Shown one piece after another: positions 58,707 through 64,000 of a stretch of 64,000 bases of DNA; the stretch's first letter is position 1; each line of letters opens with the position of its first letter. This stretch comes from Symsagittifera roscoffensis (taxonomy: Eukaryota; Xenacoelomorpha; Acoela; Convolutidae), in contig NC_087066.1 of NCBI RefSeq assembly GCF_963678635.1, positions 61,742,054-61,806,053 of the forward strand, written 5' to 3'. A model generated the notes under the pieces. That model did not search any database. It was not told the DNA's origin and saw only the letters and a program-made list of their open reading frames with translations. Made by a program: the position numbers and the translations under genes.

Positions 58707-59640
58707 TTATTCTGTGTTTTTTAGTAATGGGCGTAACGCGGCAGCGGTTTGTGCCAATTTTGGAACGTACCGAGTGAGGTGATGTATGGAACCCATAAAA
58801 CTTTTTAGTTGTTTAAAAGTTTTCTGTGGTGATAGTTTCTCAATAGCCTCAGTCTTTTTTACCAGTGGTTTTGTACCCTCACTATTAACACTAAATCCTA
58901 ACCACTCAATTTGTTTGCATGTAAAATTACATTTATCCAATGATATTGCTAAGTTTTCTTCATCCAATTTTTTCAAAACTGATTGTAACTACTGTTTATG
59001 TGTATCCAACGATCCTTTTGTGACAATCAAAATATCGTCCAAATAAGCGTAAGTGTTTGTGCGACTAGTAAGAGTTAAATCGATTGCTTTTTGAAATTCG
59101 ACTGGCATATTCGTGAGGCCATAGAATCCTGTTTAAAATTGATACGTTCCAGTAGCGTGGGCCTCCGATAAGACTAAAGTTGCATTGTTCCTTGGTCGTT
59201 TTATCCAATGGGATTTGTGAGTATGCGTACCGAAGGTCCAGTGTTGAAAATAGCGTTTATTGAGACTTGTCTGATTTTACCACCGGCGCGATGTTATCCA
59301 ACAGGAATTCAATGTTGGGCATTTGGTATTTGTTTTTGTGTATGGATTTGTTGATTTTCTTAGAATCAAGTGTGAGTTTGACTGTTTGATCCTTTTTGAC
59401 CGTGATCACAATGGGACTAATAAATTGTTGGTCCGATTATTTATCCAATTTGATGATGTGGTTTTGATTCATCAACTTGTTGAACTCCTCTTCAACACTT
59501 CCCTGTAGATGTACAGGAATACGTCGGCCTTTCTGTTGTATTGGTATGAAGTCTTGACTGAATTGGGTTTTCATCATGTGACTTTTTCGATTTTCCGATA
59601 CGTATGCATAGTTGTTGGAAATTATCTAAAAATCATTGTT
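58707..59640 (-). pseudogene. Gypsy reverse transcriptase, copy A
   Basis: The RT fingers and palm are recognisable from IPVHLQGSVEEEFNKLMNQ (near 59465-59520) through LDLRYAYSQIPL (near 59205-59240) to the catalytic box YLDD at 59034-59045, followed by ILIVTKGSLDTHK. Downstream lie NKCNFTCKQ-like and EWLGFSVNSEGTKPL words and AAALRPLLKNTE. Stops are visible near 59437, 59262 and 58992, with frameshifts near 59100. The catalytic Asp pair is intact, but the gene cannot be read through. Confidence 0.88.
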
Positions 59641-59659
59641 TGATATCCGGATCAGATTC

Positions 59660-60010
59660 TTATTTTTCGCAAATTTTCAAAATGGTTTGTTTGTTTCTTT
59701 CTTGAATCAGCTTGACGCCGATTTTTGGTAGAAAACTGCGTCCGATGATATTGGCTTTTTGATCATCTACAGTGATGAATGGGGCTGATTGAATCTTCCA
59801 GCCTCCCGATTCAATTGTTATGATTAATCGTCCCTTTGGGATTATTGTTTCGCCGTTATAGCAGGCCAGATTTCTTGCTGTGTCATCTGGTGGTATACAC
59901 TTAAATATTGCTGATCTATCATTTTGTTGAAGGTGCCGTGCGGTTTTTTTATTCAAAATGACATTGGACTTCCTGAGTCGGCGATAGCAAATAGTTGTTC
60001 TGCCTTTGTT
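59660..60010 (-). pseudogene. Gypsy aspartic protease
   Basis: The active-site word DSGSP lies at the end of the Gag-side frame, with Asp-Ser-Gly at 59971-59979. Retropepsins usually have DTG or DSG here. A one-base frameshift near 59955 gives a TGA. The rest follows in the next frame, with PFITVDDQKANIIGRSFL, whose IIGRSFL matches the ILGxDFL-type word near the end of retropepsins. The protein acts as a homodimer to cut the polyprotein in intact elements. Confidence 0.82.
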
Positions 60011-60868
60011 TTTAGTTTTACGACATGTCCATTCAGATCACTTTCTGACAGAAGATTTGTATTTTTGATCTCAATCGATTCAGCGATCGCCATAACCGAA
60101 AAATTGTCTAGTTGATATTCATCCCATCCATTACTTGACGTAAACTTGGCAAAACCTACTGGATCGTTTTCCGTTTCGATGCTTTCTGTTTCTATTTCTT
60201 CCTGTTGCTCATCCTGTCGGGTCAAATAATTAACGTTTGTAGATCTGCAAACTTTTGCAAAATGACTTCGTTTGGCACATTTTGAACAAATCTTATCCTT
60301 CGCCGAGCAAGATTGCAGGTGATTCTGATTGTATTGATTTCCGCTTTTATAGCAATGTTTTGAACTGTTTGTATTGCTATTTCTGTCTTGTCCTCTTGTG
60401 TTTTGAGATCCGCGTGGATATGGTAGACCACGGAAACTGCCTCTACTTCTTTGTGAGTTCTGATTAATTGTCGAATTATATCGACCACCCCGATTATTGA
60501 TATAAGGTATGGGTTCTTGTTTTGGTGTATTTGGTCCCCCAAATGGGTTTATTTTCATAGTTCGACTATGTTCAATTCCTTTTTCTCTTCGAATTGCGTA
60601 CTCGTATGCGTCTTGTGGGGTTCGTGTTTGTACTAACAATTCTTCTGCAATTTTTTCATTGTGCATGTGTGCTGTTAACATGTCTCTAACCCATTCGTCT
60701 TCTCTGTCTCTGCAATCGGCCCGTGATGCCAATTCGACGAGATCTGCATGAAATTGTTCCAGACTTTCCGTTTTATTTTGTTTACGGCAAATTAAATTGT
60801 AACGCTCGAATGCTACAATTCTATTAGTAACGAAGATATCCTCCAATTTTGTCATAAATTCTTGCGTG
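59953..60868 (-). pseudogene. C-terminal part of Gypsy Gag
   Basis: The frame encodes the end of a capsid-like region (LEQFHADLVELASRADC near 60700-60770, then MLTAHMHNEKIAEELLVQ), an Arg/Asn/Gly-rich stretch, and the nucleocapsid zinc knuckles. The second knuckle, CSKCAKRSHFAKVC (60247-60288), is a perfect C-x2-C-x4-H-x4-C. The first reads CYKSGNQYNQNHLQSC, with Ser where the second Cys is expected. The Gag start is missing: the frame runs without a stop into minisatellite at 60869 and on to 61167, making a chimeric ORF. Confidence 0.85.
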
Positions 60869-61560
60869 GTTAATTGCACATTGGGGGCAGGACGGCCAAA
60901 GCCATTGCACACGAGGTTGATTTTGAGGGGGGTTGCATGACATCGATATTCAATGTAGAACTTGGGGGCAGTACAGCCAGAATAATTGCACATTGGGGGC
61001 AGGACGGCCAAAGCCATTGCACACGAGGCTGATTTTGAGGGGGGTTGCATGACATCGATATTCAATGTAGAACTTGGGGGCAGTACAGCCAGAATAATTG
61101 CACATTGGGGGCAGGACGGCCAAAGCCATTGCACACGAGGCTGATTTTGAGGGGGGTTGCATGACATCGATATTCAATGTAGAACTTGGGGGCAGTACAG
61201 CCAGAATCATTGCACATTGGGGGCAGGACGGCCAAAGCCATTGCACACGAGGCTGATTTTGAGGGGGGTTGCATGACATCGATATTCAATGTAGAACTTG
61301 GGGGCAGTACAGCCAGAATAATTGCACATTGGGGGCAGGACGGCCAAAGCCATTGCACACGAGGCTGATTTTGAGGGGGGTTGCATGACATCGATATTCA
61401 ATGTAGAACTTGGGGGCAGTACAGCCAGAATAATTGCACATTGGGGGCAGGACGGCCAAAGCCATTGCACACGAGGCTGATTTTGAGGGGGGTTGCATGA
61501 CATCGATATTCAATGTAGAACTTGGGGGCAGTACAGCCAGAATCATTGCACATTGGGGGT
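60869..61560. repeat. 112-bp higher-order repeat of the minisatellite, six copies
   Basis: A 112-bp block made of several minisatellite-like subunits repeats six times. The marker CGAGGCTGATTTTGAGG (first copy GAGGTTG) appears at about 60911, 61025, 61137, 61249, 61361 and 61473. The same block occurs once only in each copy of the large duplication (about 22075-22180 and 34320-34425). ORFs with MSCNPPQNQPRVQWLW-type starts are repeated in shifting frames and are not genes. Confidence 0.9.
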
Positions 61561-62064
61561 AGGACGGCTAAAGCCATTAGAAGTTGAGCGTAGGATAGCC
61601 AAAACCATTGCACAAGAGGCTGATTTTGAGGGGGACAGGACAGCGATTTTCAAAGCAGCATTTAGGGGAAGGACAGCCAACAAAACTACTGCACGTCGCG
61701 GGTAGGAGAACCAAAGCCATTGCACGTCGGGACAGAACAGCAAAGGCCATTGCATTTGGGGGCAGGACAGCCACAACCATTGCACAATGGGAGCAGCCCA
61801 GCAAAGGACATTGCATCTGGTAAAGCAGCCAGATCCATTGCACCTTGCGGCTAGAGCAGCCAGAATCATTGAACTTGGGGCCAATAGCCACAGCCATTGC
61901 ACATGGGTACAGGACAGCCAAATTTAAAGCTCTTAGGCGCAGTACAGCCACAGCTATTGTGCGTGCAGAGAACCAAATTCATTGCACGTGGGGATGGACA
62001 GCCAAATTTCTTGCATGTGGGGGTCATATCAGCCAAATTAACTGCACATGGGGTGCAGAGTACC
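61561..62064. repeat. G-rich minisatellite, third array
   Basis: These units of about 30 bp match 22300-22795 but with more differences than exist between the first two arrays, including small indels. The series ends in the same GTGCAGAGTACCTTTGT sequence that begins the transition segment. Confidence 0.85.
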
Positions 62065-62228
62065 TTTGTATTTTCCGTTGCTTAACGCATCAAACAAACA
62101 AAAAAACACAAACATACATTCAAGCATACATGCATACATGCAGCCAGACTTATCGGCCTAGCTATAGACATTCAATAAGCAGAATGGTCTAAGAGCAGAT
62201 TGGTTCCAAGAGCAGAAATCATATTTAT
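62065..62228. repeat. Transition segment, third copy
   Basis: This is nearly identical to 22796-22960, with the AC-rich tract and CTTATCGGCCTAGC, again leading into the 22-bp satellite. Confidence 0.8.
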
Positions 62229-64000
62229 AGGTCGAGCATAGTCGAAATATAGGTCGAGCATAGTCAAAACATACGTCGAGCACAGTCAAAACAAGGGTCG
62301 AGCACAGTCAAAACACGGGTTGAGCACAGTCAAAACATAGGTCGAGCACAGTCAAAACATAGGTGGAGTACAGTCGGAACAGAGGTCGAGCACAGTCAAA
62401 ACATGGGTCGAGGACAGTCAAAACAAAGGTACAGCACAGTCGAAACATAAATCGAACACAGTCCAAACGAAGGTCGAGCACTGTCAAAACATAGGTCGAG
62501 CACAGTCAAAAGATGGGTCGAGTACGGTGGAAAGGGAGGTCGCGCACAGTCAAAACATGGGTCGAGAACAGTCAAAACAAAGGTCGAGCACAGTGGAAAC
62601 ATAAATCCAGCACAGTCGAAACGAAGGTCGAGCACAGTCAAATTATAGGTCGAGCACAGTCAAAAGATGGGTCGAGTACGGTGGAAAGGGAGGTCGCGCA
62701 CAGTCAAAACATGGGTCGAGAACAGTCAAAACAAAGGTCGAGCACAGTGGAAACATAAATCCAGCACAGTCGAAACGAAGGTCGAGCACAGTCAAATTAT
62801 AGGTCGAGCACAGTCGAAACTTAGGTCGAGCACAGTCGAAACAGAGGTCGAGCACAGTCAAAACATGGGTCGAGCACATTAAAATCATGGGTCGAGCACA
62901 GCCAGAACATTGGTCGAGCACAGTCGAAACAGAGGTCGAGCACAGTCAAAACATGGGTCGAGCAAAGTCAAAACATGGGTCGAGGACAGTCAAAACATAG
63001 GTCGAGCACAGTCGAAACTTAGGTCGAGCACAGTCAGAACATAGATCGAGCACAGTCAAAACTTAGGTCTAGCACGGTCGAAATATAGGTCGAGCACAGT
63101 CAATCTTAGGTGGAGCACAGTCGAAATATAGGTCAAGCACAGTCGAAACATAGGTAGATTTCAGTCAAATTATGGATTCAGCACAATGAAAACTTGGGTC
63201 GAGCACAGTCAAAACATGGTTTGACCACAGTCAAAACATGGGTCGACCACAGTCAAAACATAGGTCGAGCACAGCCAAAATATAGGTCGACCACATCAAA
63301 ACATATCTGGAGTACAGTCGAAACATAGGTCGAGCACAGTCGAAATATGAGTCGAGCACAATCAAAAAATAGATCGACCCTAGTCAAAACCTTGGTCGAG
63401 CAGAGTCAAATCATAGTTCGAGCGCAGTCAAAACTTGTGTCGAGCACAGTCAAAACAAAGACCGAGCCTATTCGAAACATAGGTCGAGGACAGTCAAAAC
63501 ATAGATCGAGCACAGTCGAAAAAAACGTCGAGCATAGTCAAATTATAGGCCGAGTACCGTCAAAACAAAGGTCGAGCACAGTCAAAACATAGGTCGAGCA
63601 CAGTCGTAAGATAGGTCGAGCAGAGTCAAAACATAGGTCGAGCACAGTCAAAACATGGGTCCAGCACAGTCAAAACGGGTCGAGAACAGTCAAAACAAAG
63701 GTCGAGCACAGTCAAAACACAGCTCGAGCACAGTCGAAATATAGGGTCGAGCACAGTCAAAACATAGGTCGAGCTTAGTCAAAACATAGCTCGATTAGAG
63801 TCGAAATATAGGTCGAGCACAGTCGAAAAATATGTCGAGCACAGTCAAAAGTAGGTCGAGCACAGTCAAAACATAGGTCGAGCACAGTCAAAACATAGCT
63901 CGATTAGAGTCGAAAAATAGGTCGAGCACAGTCAAAATTTAGGTCGAGTACAGTCAAAACCTTGGTCGAGCAGAGTCAAATCATAGTTCGAGCGCAGTCA
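62229..64000. repeat. 22-bp satellite array, third array, runs off the window
   Basis: The same 22-bp satellite continues to the window edge. A 154-bp higher-order repeat (seven units) is present twice, at about 62505-62658 and 62659-62812, marked by TACGGTGGAAAGGGAGGTCG. Other blocks resemble 23000-24400. The array has no right border in the window. Confidence 0.93.

Larger units (their letters stand above)
51621..60868 (-). mobile_element. Decayed Ty3/Gypsy retrotransposon with internal duplication
   Basis: On the minus strand, from right to left, the element reads: end of Gag with zinc knuckles, protease, RT, RNase H, long linker, integrase, then a second RT end, RNase H, linker, integrase, C-terminal tail, polypurine tract and 3' LTR. 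The order PR-RT-RNase H-integrase defines Ty3/Gypsy. No 5' LTR, primer-binding site or Gag start is present: at about 60868 the sequence changes to minisatellite. Premature stops and frameshifts lie in every domain, so it is non-functional. It lies 574 bp downstream of the receptor stop codon, in opposite orientation. Confidence 0.92.

Noticed and set aside
60870-61951. Proline/cysteine-rich ORFs starting MSCNPPQNQP on the minus strand
   Set aside because: They restart every 112 bp in shifting frames of the higher-order repeat. They are products of the repeat, not genes.

Overview
The window looks like one piece of a repeat-rich, AT-rich invertebrate animal genome. Evidence for an animal is a spliced Cys-loop (nicotinic-type) receptor gene and an animal-type Ty3/Gypsy retroelement. 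I cannot name the species from sequence alone. Only one host gene is recognisable. Nearly everything else is repetitive: a giant palindrome, small DNA transposons, two satellite families amplified by tandem duplication, and a decayed retrotransposon.

Layout, left to right. 1-6130: AT-rich DNA with diverged copies of a family of about 0.8-1.2 kb. 6131-18437: a 12.3-kb palindrome with two diverged inverted arms of about 4.9 kb and a 2.5-kb spacer; parts of the arms keep similar peptides. 18798-19175 and 19355-19493: two exons of the receptor gene (end of the ligand-binding domain, M1-M3). 50840-51047: its last exon (M4 and stop). The splice phases agree across both introns. The second intron is about 31.3 kb and holds a hAT-like MITE, two copies of a 12.2-kb tandem duplication, and a further inverted-repeat element near its right side.

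Each copy of the large duplication (21130-33372 and 33373-44916) has the same order: a short lead with a long poly-G tract, a G-rich minisatellite of about 30 bp, a short transition segment, then more than 9 kb of a 22-bp satellite with nested higher-order repeats. The satellite continues to 47193. A 165-bp segment found at the array's right border also sits inside the array three times. The minisatellite-transition-satellite series reappears at 60869-64000.

51621-60868: a minus-strand Ty3/Gypsy pseudo-element with one 255-bp LTR, a polypurine tract, integrase, RNase H, RT, protease and the end of Gag. Its RT/RNase H/linker/integrase part is present twice in tandem, and its 5' end is replaced by minisatellite. 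Shared lesions in both copies suggest that it was already damaged when the duplication arose. The host gene and the repeats do not form a functional pathway; what links them is architecture, since the receptor's last intron carries a large and recently changing satellite array.
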